This document shows, piece by piece, positions 8,031-15,516 of a stretch of DNA of 64,000 bases. Source of the DNA: Gordonia zhaorongruii (lineage in GTDB: Bacteria; Actinomycetota; Actinomycetes; Mycobacteriales; Mycobacteriaceae). The stretch covers positions 2,078,463 through 2,142,462 of the forward strand of contig NZ_CP041763.1 in assembly GCF_007559005.1 (NCBI RefSeq), given 5' to 3'. Position 1 is the stretch's first letter. Each line of letters starts with the position of its first letter. The notes beneath the pieces are model-generated. The model was given only the letters and a program-made list of their open reading frames with translations, did no database searches and was not told the origin of the DNA. A program made the translations under genes and the position numbers.

Positions 8031-9764
8031 ATGAGCTACACCGTTGCCGATCTCATCGTCGACACCGTCGAAGCCGCCGGAGTCAAACGGGTTTACGGCA
8101 TCCCCGGCGACTCACTCAACGGCTTCACCGACGTACTGCGGGATCACGACAGCGTCACCTGGCAACACGTCCGGCACGAGGAGGCGGCAGCGTTCGCCAC
8201 CTCCGCCGAGGCCGCGATGACCGGCCAGCTCGCCGTCTGCGCGGGCAGCTGCGGACCAGGCAACCTCCACCTGGTGAACGGTCTGTACGACGCACATCGG
8301 TCTCGGGTGCCCGTCCTCGCGATCGCCGCCCAGATACCCGGATCTCTCGTCGGCACCAACTACTTCCAGGAGACCCACCCCGAGGGCATCTTCTCCGAAT
8401 GCAGCTCGTACTGCGAGACCATCAACACCGTCGACCAGCTGCCGTACGTGCTCGACATCGCCATCCGCACCGCCGTCGAGCAGAGCGGTGTCTCGGTCCT
8501 GGTGATCCCCGGCGAACTGTTCCTCGCCACCATCGACCGGCCCGACAAGGTCTCGCGGATCCGCGCCGCCGACACCATGATCCGACCCAGGCAGGAGTCG
8601 ATCCGACTGGCGGCCGCCCGTCTCAACGAGTCGAAGAGCGTCACCATCCTCGCGGGCGCGGGCGTCCAGGGCGCGCACGACGAACTGATCGCATTGGCCG
8701 ACAAACTGCAGGCGCCGATCGTGCATGCGTTGCGCGGCAAGGAGTTCGTCGAATACGACAACCCGTTCGACGTCGGCCTCACCGGATTGATCGGCTTCTC
8801 GTCCGGCTACCGCGCCATCGAGCACTGCGACACGCTTTTCATGGTGGGCACGGATTTCCCGTACCAGCAGTTCCTGCCGTCCGATGCGCACACCATCCAG
8901 CTCGACATCCGCGGCAGCCAGATCGGGCGCCGCACCCGCGTCGATACCGCGCTCGTCGGATCCGCAGCCGACACGCTTCCGCTGATCACCCAATTGATCG
9001 ATGCCGGGCGCGACGACGGGCACCTGGAGAAGTCGGTCAAGCACTACAAGCGCAACCGCAAGGAGCTCGACGAGCTCGCCTCGCCGTCCGACGTAGGCGA
9101 CCCCATTCACCCGCAGTACTTGACGAAGCTGATCTCCGACGCCGCTTCCGACGACGCCGTCTTCATCCCCGATGTCGGCTCCCCCGCCGTGTGGGCGGCC
9201 CGCTACGTGACCATGAACGGCAAACGCCGGATGATCGGATCGTTCAGCCACGGCTCCATGGCCAACGCGCTTCCGCAGGGCATCGGGGTGGCGTCGGCCT
9301 GCCCCGGTCGGCAGGTGATCGCTCTCTCCGGCGACGGCGGTCTGGCCATGCTGTTCGGCGAGCTCCTCACGCTGATGCAGCAGAAGCTGCCAGTGAAGGT
9401 GGTCGTCTACAACAACTCGTCGCTCAACTTCGTCGAGCTGGAGATGAAGGCGGCCGGCTTCGTGAACTTCGGAACCGAACTGCAGAACCCGGATTTCGCA
9501 GCTGTCGCCGAAGCCATCGGCATGCGCGGGTGGCGCGTCACCGAATCCGATGCACTTCCTGGCACCGTCGACGAGTTCCTGGCGCACGACGGCCCGGCAC
9601 TGCTCGACGTCGTCACCACGCGGCAGGAGCTGTCCATCCCGCCGACCATCACGGCCGCGCAGGCCAAGGGGTTCGCCCTCTACGCCCTGCGCACCGTCAT
9701 GTCGGGTAAGGGCGACGAACTGCTGGATCTCGCCGAGACGAATCTGTTCAAGCGGTTGTTCTGA
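8031..9764 (+). CDS. poxB: pyruvate dehydrogenase (quinone)
   Basis: A 577-residue ThDP-dependent flavoenzyme that oxidises pyruvate to acetate and CO2, passing electrons to membrane quinone. The Pyr domain shows GIPGDSLNGF, the catalytic Glu context VRHEEAAAFA, and GPGNLHLVNGLYDA. The central FAD domain spans about residues 190-330. The PP domain carries the ThDP motif GDGGLAMLFGELLT through VVYNNSSLNFVELE. The C-terminal tail (ALRTVMSGKGDELLDLAETNLF) matches the membrane/quinone-activated tail of PoxB and separates it from acetolactate synthase. Length is as expected. It is a single gene with GGGGA before ATG 8031. Confidence 0.93.
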   Translation: MSYTVADLIVDTVEAAGVKRVYGIPGDSLNGFTDVLRDHDSVTWQHVRHEEAAAFATSAEAAMTGQLAVCAGSCGPGNLHLVNGLYDAHRSRVPVLAIAAQIPGSLVGTNYFQETHPEGIFSECSSYCETINTVDQLPYVLDIAIRTAVEQSGVSVLVIPGELFLATIDRPDKVSRIRAADTMIRPRQESIRLAAARLNESKSVTILAGAGVQGAHDELIALADKLQAPIVHALRGKEFVEYDNPFDVGLTGLIGFSSGYRAIEHCDTLFMVGTDFPYQQFLPSDAHTIQLDIRGSQIGRRTRVDTALVGSAADTLPLITQLIDAGRDDGHLEKSVKHYKRNRKELDELASPSDVGDPIHPQYLTKLISDAASDDAVFIPDVGSPAVWAARYVTMNGKRRMIGSFSHGSMANALPQGIGVASACPGRQVIALSGDGGLAMLFGELLTLMQQKLPVKVVVYNNSSLNFVELEMKAAGFVNFGTELQNPDFAAVAEAIGMRGWRVTESDALPGTVDEFLAHDGPALLDVVTTRQELSIPPTITAAQAKGFALYALRTVMSGKGDELLDLAETNLFKRLF

Positions 9765-9817
9765 GGGGCGACGAATTATCACCTGGAGTGAGACTGCGCG
9801 CATTGACGCAAGTTCAT

Positions 9818-9833
9818 GCGTTCGGGTGAACGC
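9818..9833 (+). terminator. hairpin after poxB
   Basis: GCGTTC-gggt-GAACGC is a perfect 6-bp stem 53 bp after the poxB stop, in a spacer that is visibly poorer in GC than its surroundings. It is a possible terminator; no U-tract follows. Confidence 0.3.
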
Positions 9834-9968
9834 CGCTACACCGACCTGGCCTCTTCGAACCACTCAGAACAGAAACACCAGGTGGATCCACATATTTCTC
9901 GGTAGTTCTGTCGGAGGCCGGACATACGTTCAGTGAACCAACTATTTCACGCAGAACGGACCAGTCCG

Positions 9969-10505
9969 ATGTTTCCGACCCAGTATCCCGACTCACAACC
10001 AGACTCGCACCCTCCCCAGAAGCGGGGGCCAGGCGCCCGACGCTTTCTCGTCGCCGCGGTCGTCGCCAGCGTCGTGGCACTCGCCGGCGGGACCGGCGGA
10101 TATTTCATCGGGGCAAACGGCTCCGATGCTCCCGGAGTCTCCACTGCTACCGCCGAGCCCGCCGCATACACGGGGTCGGCCACAACTAGTACGTCTCCCA
10201 CACCGGTCACTCCCGACGACTTCATCCTCAGCGTCCTCGTTGAAGAGAAGCGCTGCTTCGGCTCGGCCGGATGTAACGTGACATTCTCAGTGACGCCCAC
10301 TTTCATGTCTTCATTGAGTGTCTTGGACGGACGGAGTTTCAAAGTGCTGTTCGAGGTTTCGGGCACCACCGACACCGTCTTCGAGAAATTCACGCTAACT
10401 GGGAACGACATGCTCATCGACAGCAGCCTGTCTGCGCAGGTCGATACCAGCGAATCTGAGATCACCGCACACGTGACGCAAGTCGTCGAGACTACGACCT
10501 ATTGA
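9969..10505 (+). CDS. single-pass exported protein, unknown function
   Basis: A 178-residue protein I do not recognise. Its Pro/Gln-rich N-terminus is followed by one helix (about residues 27-50, RRFLVAAVVASVVALAGG) and then a Thr/Ser/Pro-rich linker. The extracellular domain has two Cys (KRCFGSAGCNVTFSV) that could pair. The layout is common among small Mycobacteriales surface proteins. Base composition is less GC-rich than neighbouring genes. An in-frame GTG at 9933 could be used instead; the ATG at 9969 was chosen because it places a basic, proline-rich segment directly before the helix. Confidence 0.6.
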   Translation: MFPTQYPDSQPDSHPPQKRGPGARRFLVAAVVASVVALAGGTGGYFIGANGSDAPGVSTATAEPAAYTGSATTSTSPTPVTPDDFILSVLVEEKRCFGSAGCNVTFSVTPTFMSSLSVLDGRSFKVLFEVSGTTDTVFEKFTLTGNDMLIDSSLSAQVDTSESEITAHVTQVVETTTY

Positions 10506-10568
10506 CTTGCCGACCTCCCGGCTCGTCAACCCGGTCTACAGCGGGACAAGCGAAATCAGGAAGGAGTG

Positions 10569-11834
10569 TCAGCCGAGGTGCGCCTGCACCTCGGCGCTCG
10601 ACTTGTCGAGCCGCTCCAGCCGGCCTTCCGTCATGGACGCGATCTGGTCAACGATCACCCGCATCCGCACGTCATCATCGTCTGCTCGGTTCCACCGCGT
10701 CGCGAAGAACGGGTCGAGCCCGCCCGGCGCGGTGACGAGCAGCATCTCGGCGACCCGGTGAATGCGCTCGCGCTGCCGGTCCTGCCGGGCCCGGTGCCGC
10801 GGGTTGGAGAAGATGAACCGGAGTGCGACGGTCTTGAGGACCGCGACTTCGGCGGCCACATCGTCGGGCACCGTCAGGTCGGCCTGATAGCGGCGCACCG
10901 GCCGGTCCCCCACTGCCGCGCGGGTGGACGTGATCGCGGTGGAGGCGAAGCGTCCGATGAGCTCGGACGTGAGCCGCTTCAACCGCACGGACGCGTCCAG
11001 CGACCCGTCGTACTCCCCGAGAGACGCGAAGATCTTCATCTCCGACAACCGCTGTGCGGCGTCCACGAGAGGCTCCGGGTCGAGTCCCTTGAAGTAGTGG
11101 ATGCCGAGTTCGGCTAGTTCGGTCTGATCGGCACGAGAACCCAACTGGCGCAGATCGATTCGGCCGCCGATCACACCGTCCTCAAGGTCGTGCACCGAGT
11201 AGGCGACGTCATCGGACCAATCCATCACCTGTGCCTCGAGGCACCGGCGACCCTCCGGAGCTCCGCTCCGCACCCAGTCGAGCGCGGCCTCGTCCTCGAC
11301 GTACGCGCCGTACTTGCTGCCCGGGGACTTCCGCGACCACGGGTACTTCAACGCCGCATCCAGCGATGCGCGCGTCAGATTCAAGCCGGCGCTCTCCCCA
11401 TCCGGCCACAGCGTCTTCGGTTCGAGTGAGGTGAGGATGCGCAGATTCTGCGCATTGCCCTCGAAACCACCACGCTCGCGCGCGACCTCCTCGAGCGCCC
11501 GTTCACCGTTGTGTCCGTACGGTGGGTGCCCGATGTCGTGCGCGAGGCCCGCCAGCTCGACGAGGTCGGGGTCGCAGCCCAGACCGACCGCGATGCCGCG
11601 ACCGATCTGGCCCACTTCCAGCGAATGGGTCAGACGCGTACGCGGGTTATCGCCCTCTCTCGGGCCGACGACCTGCGTCTTATCCGCGAGGCGCCGCAAT
11701 GCCGCAGAGTGCAGCACGCGGGCGCGATCGCGGGAGAAGTCGCTCCGATGATCGGTGGCGGGATCGTCGGTGTCCGCCAGCTTCGGCGACTCGGCGACCA
11801 TCCGTTCCAGGTCGTGCGCGTCGTAGGCCGCCAT
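10569..11834 (-). CDS. dgt: deoxyguanosinetriphosphate triphosphohydrolase-like protein
   Basis: A 421-residue HD-domain dNTP triphosphohydrolase (dNTP to deoxynucleoside plus triphosphate). The metal site is complete: [10 protein letters not shown] (first His), [16 protein letters not shown] (HD pair) and a later [17 protein letters not shown]sp. The frame can be extended to a GTG at 11891, but that would overlap the upstream cold-shock gene by 20 nt; ATG 11834 ([12 protein letters not shown]) matches the usual N-terminus. In M. tuberculosis the gene is followed by dnaG; here it is not. Confidence 0.9.
   Translation of the reverse strand: MAAYDAHDLERMVAESPKLADTDDPATDHRSDFSRDRARVLHSAALRRLADKTQVVGPREGDNPRTRLTHSLEVGQIGRGIAVGLGCDPDLVELAGLAHDIGHPPYGHNGERALEEVARERGGFEGNAQNLRILTSLEPKTLWPDGESAGLNLTRASLDAALKYPWSRKSPGSKYGAYVEDEAALDWVRSGAPEGRRCLEAQVMDWSDDVAYSVHDLEDGVIGGRIDLRQLGSRADQTELAELGIHYFKGLDPEPLVDAAQRLSEMKIFASLGEYDGSLDASVRLKRLTSELIGRFASTAITSTRAAVGDRPVRRYQADLTVPDDVAAEVAVLKTVALRFIFSNPRHRARQDRQRERIHRVAEMLLVTAPGGLDPFFATRWNRADDDDVRMRVIVDQIASMTEGRLERLDKSSAEVQAHLG
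10572..10595. terminator. 10-bp hairpin at the dgt stop codon
   Basis: GCCGAGGTGC-gcct-GCACCTCGGC is a perfect 10-bp stem with a 4-base loop. It lies inside the last codons of dgt, one base before its stop, and about 70 bp after the stop of the convergent small exported protein gene. It could terminate that rightward transcript; for dgt it would have to act on the message 3' end. Confidence 0.4.
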
Positions 11835-11871
11835 CGACGGATCTGCCGCGAACCGATCAGATGAAGCGGAA

Positions 11872-12366
11872 TTAATCGTTCGACCACCCACGCGCAGCGG
11901 CCAGGTCGAGAATCCGCGAACGGATCGACGTGATCTGACGTGCCGTCAGGTCGGGCGACGAATCGAGCAGCAGTTCGGTGATCTCGTTCGACAGCGGGCC
12001 GCCTGCGCTACGCGCCGGGCGACGGGGGCCGCGGTCATCGCGACGGTCGTCACGGCGGTCGTGGCGGTCCGGACGCTCACGGCGATCGCCGCGGTCGCGG
12101 TGTCCGCCACGCTCTTCGCGACGGAAGCCGCGCTCGGCAGCAGGGTCGCCACCCGGAGGAGCCTCCTCGGTGACGTTCACATTCGTGGCCTTGGAGCCAC
12201 GGTCGGTGCTCTCGACGTCGAACTCCACGACCGCGCCCGGACGCAGCAGGTTCTCGTCGATGCTGATGTCGTTGATGTGCAGGAACACGTCATCCCCGCC
12301 GCCTTCCGGCGCGAGGAAACCGAACCCACGGTTCGAATCGAAATGCACAACTTTTCCGCTAGCCAC
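11872..12366 (-). CDS. cold-shock-domain protein with Arg/Asp-rich extension
   Basis: A 164-residue protein, over twice the length of an ordinary cold-shock protein. Residues 1-68 are a cold-shock domain with RNP1 ([11 protein letters not shown]) and RNP2 ([10 protein letters not shown]), which binds single-stranded nucleic acid. Residues 75-120 are a low-complexity run of Arg, Asp, Glu and Gly ([13 protein letters not shown]). The last 40 or so form two predicted helices ([28 protein letters not shown]). The start is taken as GTG 12366 ([11 protein letters not shown]), behind a purine-rich GAGAGTGAG; a TTG at 12435 is the only longer choice. It ends 37 bp before the dgt start and may be cotranscribed with it. 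Confidence 0.82.
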   Translation of the reverse strand: MASGKVVHFDSNRGFGFLAPEGGGDDVFLHINDISIDENLLRPGAVVEFDVESTDRGSKATNVNVTEEAPPGGDPAAERGFRREERGGHRDRGDRRERPDRHDRRDDRRDDRGPRRPARSAGGPLSNEITELLLDSSPDLTARQITSIRSRILDLAAARGWSND

Positions 12367-12502
12367 CACAAACTCACTCTCTGAGAGCCGTCCACACCGC
12401 GAACCCCTTGCCCACGCGACGAACTCCTCCACCAACTATGCCTTATCTACGATGCGGTTTGTAGCCGAAGCCGCAGGTGAGGGTGTGATGCCGGACAGGC
12501 GA

Positions 12503-13336
12503 TCAGCAGTCGTAATCGTCGGGGAACCGTACGCACAGTGGTGGAAGCGGTTGGTTCGGGCCGTAGCCGTCACCCGAATCCGGATCAAACGTCGGCTCGA
12601 TGTGCACCCACTGTCCGTTGGTGCAGGTGGAGTAAGTTCCGCCGCCGTCATTGGTGACCGCCCCTTCAGCACACTCCGCTGCCTGCTCGGTGGTCCTCGG
12701 TTCGGTAATCGTCGGTTCCACTGCTGTCTCAGTGGGCTTCGGAAGCTCGGTCTGCGTCACAGTCTCGACGGGCTGTTCGACGGTCAGTGTTGTCGGCGAC
12801 GCCTTGAATCGCCTGAAGTCCCCGCGCCAGACCGCTTTACCGATCGTCACCGTCGCATCCCGAAGCTTCGACTTCTCCGTGGCGAACCCTTCCTTCACTC
12901 TCATCGACCCGCCCGCTGCCACCGATGCGGCCAGTCCTCCGCCAATTGAACTGTCGTCCGGCTCAGTCGCAGAATTCACGGGCGCACCGGCAGATTTGAG
13001 AGTCACCTGTGGCCACTGCGCTGGTTCGAATGTCCGTTGGCTGGAGTTCTGCAGGATGAAAGTAAATACCACGCCCGGTACTGGTTCCCCCGCACTGCCG
13101 ACAGGCACGAGGGCTCCGTCATCGACAGTCTCAATCGTCATAGTCAGTCCCGTGACGCGTGCCGCTGCAGAGGGTCCAGCAGGCCCTGCTGTGGTCTGCG
13201 ACGTGGCTGTTCGATCAGGCGAGGATTGCCCATCGTTCGTCGCACACGCCCCTGTTCCGAGCACGAGAACCGTGGCACACGATGCGATGGCCATCCTGAT
13301 AGTTGCCTGCAACTGGTCGGTTTTCACTCCGTTCAC
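12503..13336 (-). CDS. predicted lipoprotein, unknown function
   Basis: A 277-residue exported protein. The N-terminus has basic residues, a hydrophobic stretch (MAIASCATVLVLGTGAC) and a Cys that could be the lipidated residue, though the box is imperfect. The mature part has a beta-rich domain (residues about 65-180, TIETVDDGALVPVGSAG, GVVFTFILQNSSQRTF) reminiscent of extracellular immunoglobulin-like DUF4352 domains. A Thr/Glu/Pro linker and a small Cys-containing C-terminal module (ECAEGAV, YSTCTNGQWV, LCVRFPDDYDC) follow. GC content looks lower than in neighbouring genes. Confidence 0.6.
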   Translation of the reverse strand: MNGVKTDQLQATIRMAIASCATVLVLGTGACATNDGQSSPDRTATSQTTAGPAGPSAAARVTGLTMTIETVDDGALVPVGSAGEPVPGVVFTFILQNSSQRTFEPAQWPQVTLKSAGAPVNSATEPDDSSIGGGLAASVAAGGSMRVKEGFATEKSKLRDATVTIGKAVWRGDFRRFKASPTTLTVEQPVETVTQTELPKPTETAVEPTITEPRTTEQAAECAEGAVTNDGGGTYSTCTNGQWVHIEPTFDPDSGDGYGPNQPLPPLCVRFPDDYDC

Positions 13337-13478
13337 AAGTCGAAGATTAGCCAGTTGAGACGACTGTGGCGGGGCTCAATCGTGCCACGTCATCCAGGTT
13401 CACCCATTCGGACCATAGGAGGCTCGCCCGCATTCAAACACTTTCGATGGTCCACGCAATGCTCATACTCCCTCACCA

Positions 13479-13574
13479 CGGAGAATGGCCGATATATCGG
13501 TCTCCGAGGGCAATCTTCCCTCCGAGGACGCTATTCTGGCCGTTCGCCGCAGCACTTCTCGCCGCAGCACTCCT
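13479..13574. repeat. imperfect palindromic repeat, copy A
   Basis: A long imperfect inverted repeat: arms 13479-13510 and 13518-13549 around CAATCTT, with the centre GAGGGCAATCTTCCCTC. The right arm runs into two direct copies of a 15-mer (CGCCGCAGCACTTCT at 13545, CGCCGCAGCACTCCT at 13560). Copy B at 29811-29898 has the same centre in inverse orientation (GAGGGTAATCTTCCCTT) and the same ATTCTGGCCG and CCGCAGCA flanks. It fills much of the 301-bp spacer between the lipoprotein gene and drrA, in which no gene is seen. Confidence 0.72.
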
Positions 13575-13637
13575 CGACGACAGCTCACGTAAGCCGACGA
13601 CAGCACCGTGTAAGAACCTCGGCGCAGAGTCAGCGGC

Positions 13638-14654
13638 ATGACAACGACACTCACGGCGCACGGCGCCGCCACTCCAGCACCCGGGCCGGGCACCGATCTC
13701 GCGATCGACGCTCGCGGCCTCGTCAAACATTTCGGAAGCACCAAGGCCGTCGACGGCGTCGATCTCGCGGTTCCTGCGGGCACCGTCTACGGCGTCCTCG
13801 GGCCCAATGGCGCGGGCAAGACCACCACAGTGAGCATGCTCGCCACACTCCTCACTCCAACGGCGGGCAGCGCGAAGATATTCGGCTACGACATGGTCGC
13901 CGATTCGGTCGCGGTCCGCTCCCTGATCGGCGTGACCGGCCAGTACGCATCGGTTGACGAAGACCTCAGCGCCCGTCAGAACCTGATGCTGTTCGCCCGA
14001 CTCCTCGGCAAGTCACGCAGCGAGTCGAAGTCGCGCGCCGCGGAGCTGCTCGCCGACTTCGCCCTCGATGAAGCCGCCGACCGCCCGCTCAAGGAGTTCT
14101 CCGGCGGCATGCGTCGGCGTCTCGACCTGGCGGCGAGTCTCCTCGACACGCCACCCCTGCTGTTCCTCGACGAGCCGACGACCGGTCTCGACCCGCGCAC
14201 TCGCGCCCAGATGTGGGAGACCATCCGAAAGCTCGTCGCGCAGGGGTCCACGGTGCTGCTCACGACCCAGTATCTCGATGAGGCGGACCAGCTCGCGGAC
14301 CGCATCGCGGTCATCGATCGCGGCCGGGTGATCGCCGACGGGACCGCCGATGAGCTCAAGGAATCGGTCGGACTCAGCACGCTGACCCTCGCCCCCGTCG
14401 ACCGCGCGGACGCGCCGACCGTCGCGCAGCTCGCCGAATCCGTCCTCGGCGAACCGGCGGCGCTCAGTGCCGAAGCCGGCCGCATCACCGCGCCCCTGCA
14501 CCGCCAGGACCTGGTACCCGACCTCCTCATCGCACTGCGCGAACGCCAGATCACCGTCGACGAGATCACCGTGTCCAAGCCGAGCCTGGACGAAGTCTTC
14601 CTCACCATCACCGGCCAGCCCGAGCAGCTCTCCGCGACCGCCGACAACTCCTAG
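13638..14654 (+). CDS. DrrA-type ABC exporter ATP-binding protein
   Basis: A 338-residue nucleotide-binding subunit of a daunorubicin-resistance (DrrA) type exporter. Walker A is GPNGAGKTTT (about residue 58), signature FSGGMRRRLDLAASLL, Walker B LLFLDEPTTGLDPRTR, and the switch His is replaced by Gln in LLTTQYLDEADQL, as is usual in DrrA. The C-terminal 80 residues form the accessory domain of this subfamily (ITVSKPSLDEVFLTITG). It forms an operon with the permease 9 bp downstream. The exported compound cannot be inferred. Confidence 0.9.
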   Translation: MTTTLTAHGAATPAPGPGTDLAIDARGLVKHFGSTKAVDGVDLAVPAGTVYGVLGPNGAGKTTTVSMLATLLTPTAGSAKIFGYDMVADSVAVRSLIGVTGQYASVDEDLSARQNLMLFARLLGKSRSESKSRAAELLADFALDEAADRPLKEFSGGMRRRLDLAASLLDTPPLLFLDEPTTGLDPRTRAQMWETIRKLVAQGSTVLLTTQYLDEADQLADRIAVIDRGRVIADGTADELKESVGLSTLTLAPVDRADAPTVAQLAESVLGEPAALSAEAGRITAPLHRQDLVPDLLIALRERQITVDEITVSKPSLDEVFLTITGQPEQLSATADNS

Positions 14655-14663
14655 GAGCCGATC

Positions 14664-15503
14664 ATGACCACCACACTCACCCCACCGAAGCCTGGAAGCG
14701 CGATCAGCGTCTCCGCCGTCCGCACCCGGGCGCAGCACTCCATCGGCCTCGCCGAGACTGTCCGCCAATCGTTCTCGATGGCCTACCGCGGTGTCCTCAA
14801 GATGCGTCACAACCCTGAGCAGTTCTTCGACGTCGTCCTGCAGCCCATCATCTTCACGTTGATGTTCACCTACATCTTCGGCGGCGCCATCAGCGGCGAC
14901 GTGTCGAGCTATCTGCCGGTAATCATCCCCGGCATCCTCGTGCAGACCGTTATCGTGACGTCCATCGTCACTGGCACCCAGCTACGTGAAGACATGAACA
15001 AGGGCGTCTTCGACCGCTTTCGCGCCCTGCCGATCGCCCGCATCAGTCCGCTCGCCGGGGCCCTGCTCGCCGACGTGGTGCGCTATCTGCTGGCGACCAC
15101 CATCACGTTCGGCGTCGGCATCGCGATGGGCTGGCGCCCCGAGGTGATCGGCGTCATCGGTTCGACACTTCTGATCCTGGTGTGCAGTTTCGCGGTCTCG
15201 TGGATCTTCGCCCTGATGGGCTGCCTGATGAGTAAGGCGTCGACCGTGCAGGGCATGTCGATGATGATCATGTTCCCGCTGACGTTCATGTCGAACGCGT
15301 TCGTCCCGGTCGAGACCATGCCGGGCTGGCTGCAGGGATTCGTCAAGGTGAACCCGGTGAGCCACCTGGTGTCGGCGATCCGCGAGCTGTGCAACGACGG
15401 ACACGTGGGCACACATGTCGTGTGGAGTCTGGTCGGCGCGGCCGTGCTGATCGCCATCTTCGCTCCGCTCGCAGTGCGCGCCTACATCCGCAACGCCAAG
15501 TAG
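14664..15503 (+). CDS. DrrB-type ABC-2 exporter permease
   Basis: A 279-residue ABC-2 family membrane protein with six predicted helices (for example FDVVLQPIIFTLMFTYIFGG, VIIPGILVQTVIVTSIVTG and SFAVSWIFALMG). The conserved DrrB element MMIMFPLTFMSNAFVPVETMP precedes the last helix. It pairs with the ATPase immediately upstream (TAGGAG ribosome site between them) to export lipids or drugs. It converges with the BTAD regulator, 13 bp between stops. Confidence 0.9.
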   Translation: MTTTLTPPKPGSAISVSAVRTRAQHSIGLAETVRQSFSMAYRGVLKMRHNPEQFFDVVLQPIIFTLMFTYIFGGAISGDVSSYLPVIIPGILVQTVIVTSIVTGTQLREDMNKGVFDRFRALPIARISPLAGALLADVVRYLLATTITFGVGIAMGWRPEVIGVIGSTLLILVCSFAVSWIFALMGCLMSKASTVQGMSMMIMFPLTFMSNAFVPVETMPGWLQGFVKVNPVSHLVSAIRELCNDGHVGTHVVWSLVGAAVLIAIFAPLAVRAYIRNAK

Positions 15504-15516
15504 TCGCGGTTCACGG

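Noticed and set aside
8112..9863. Long open frame antisense to poxB
   Set aside because: It lies wholly opposite a well-supported ThDP enzyme and shows no domain-like sequence; long antisense frames are expected at this GC content.
13463..13783. Small protein on the minus strand covering palindromic repeat A
   Set aside because: It overlaps the start of drrA, and its only recognisable part is the tail encoded by the repeat itself.
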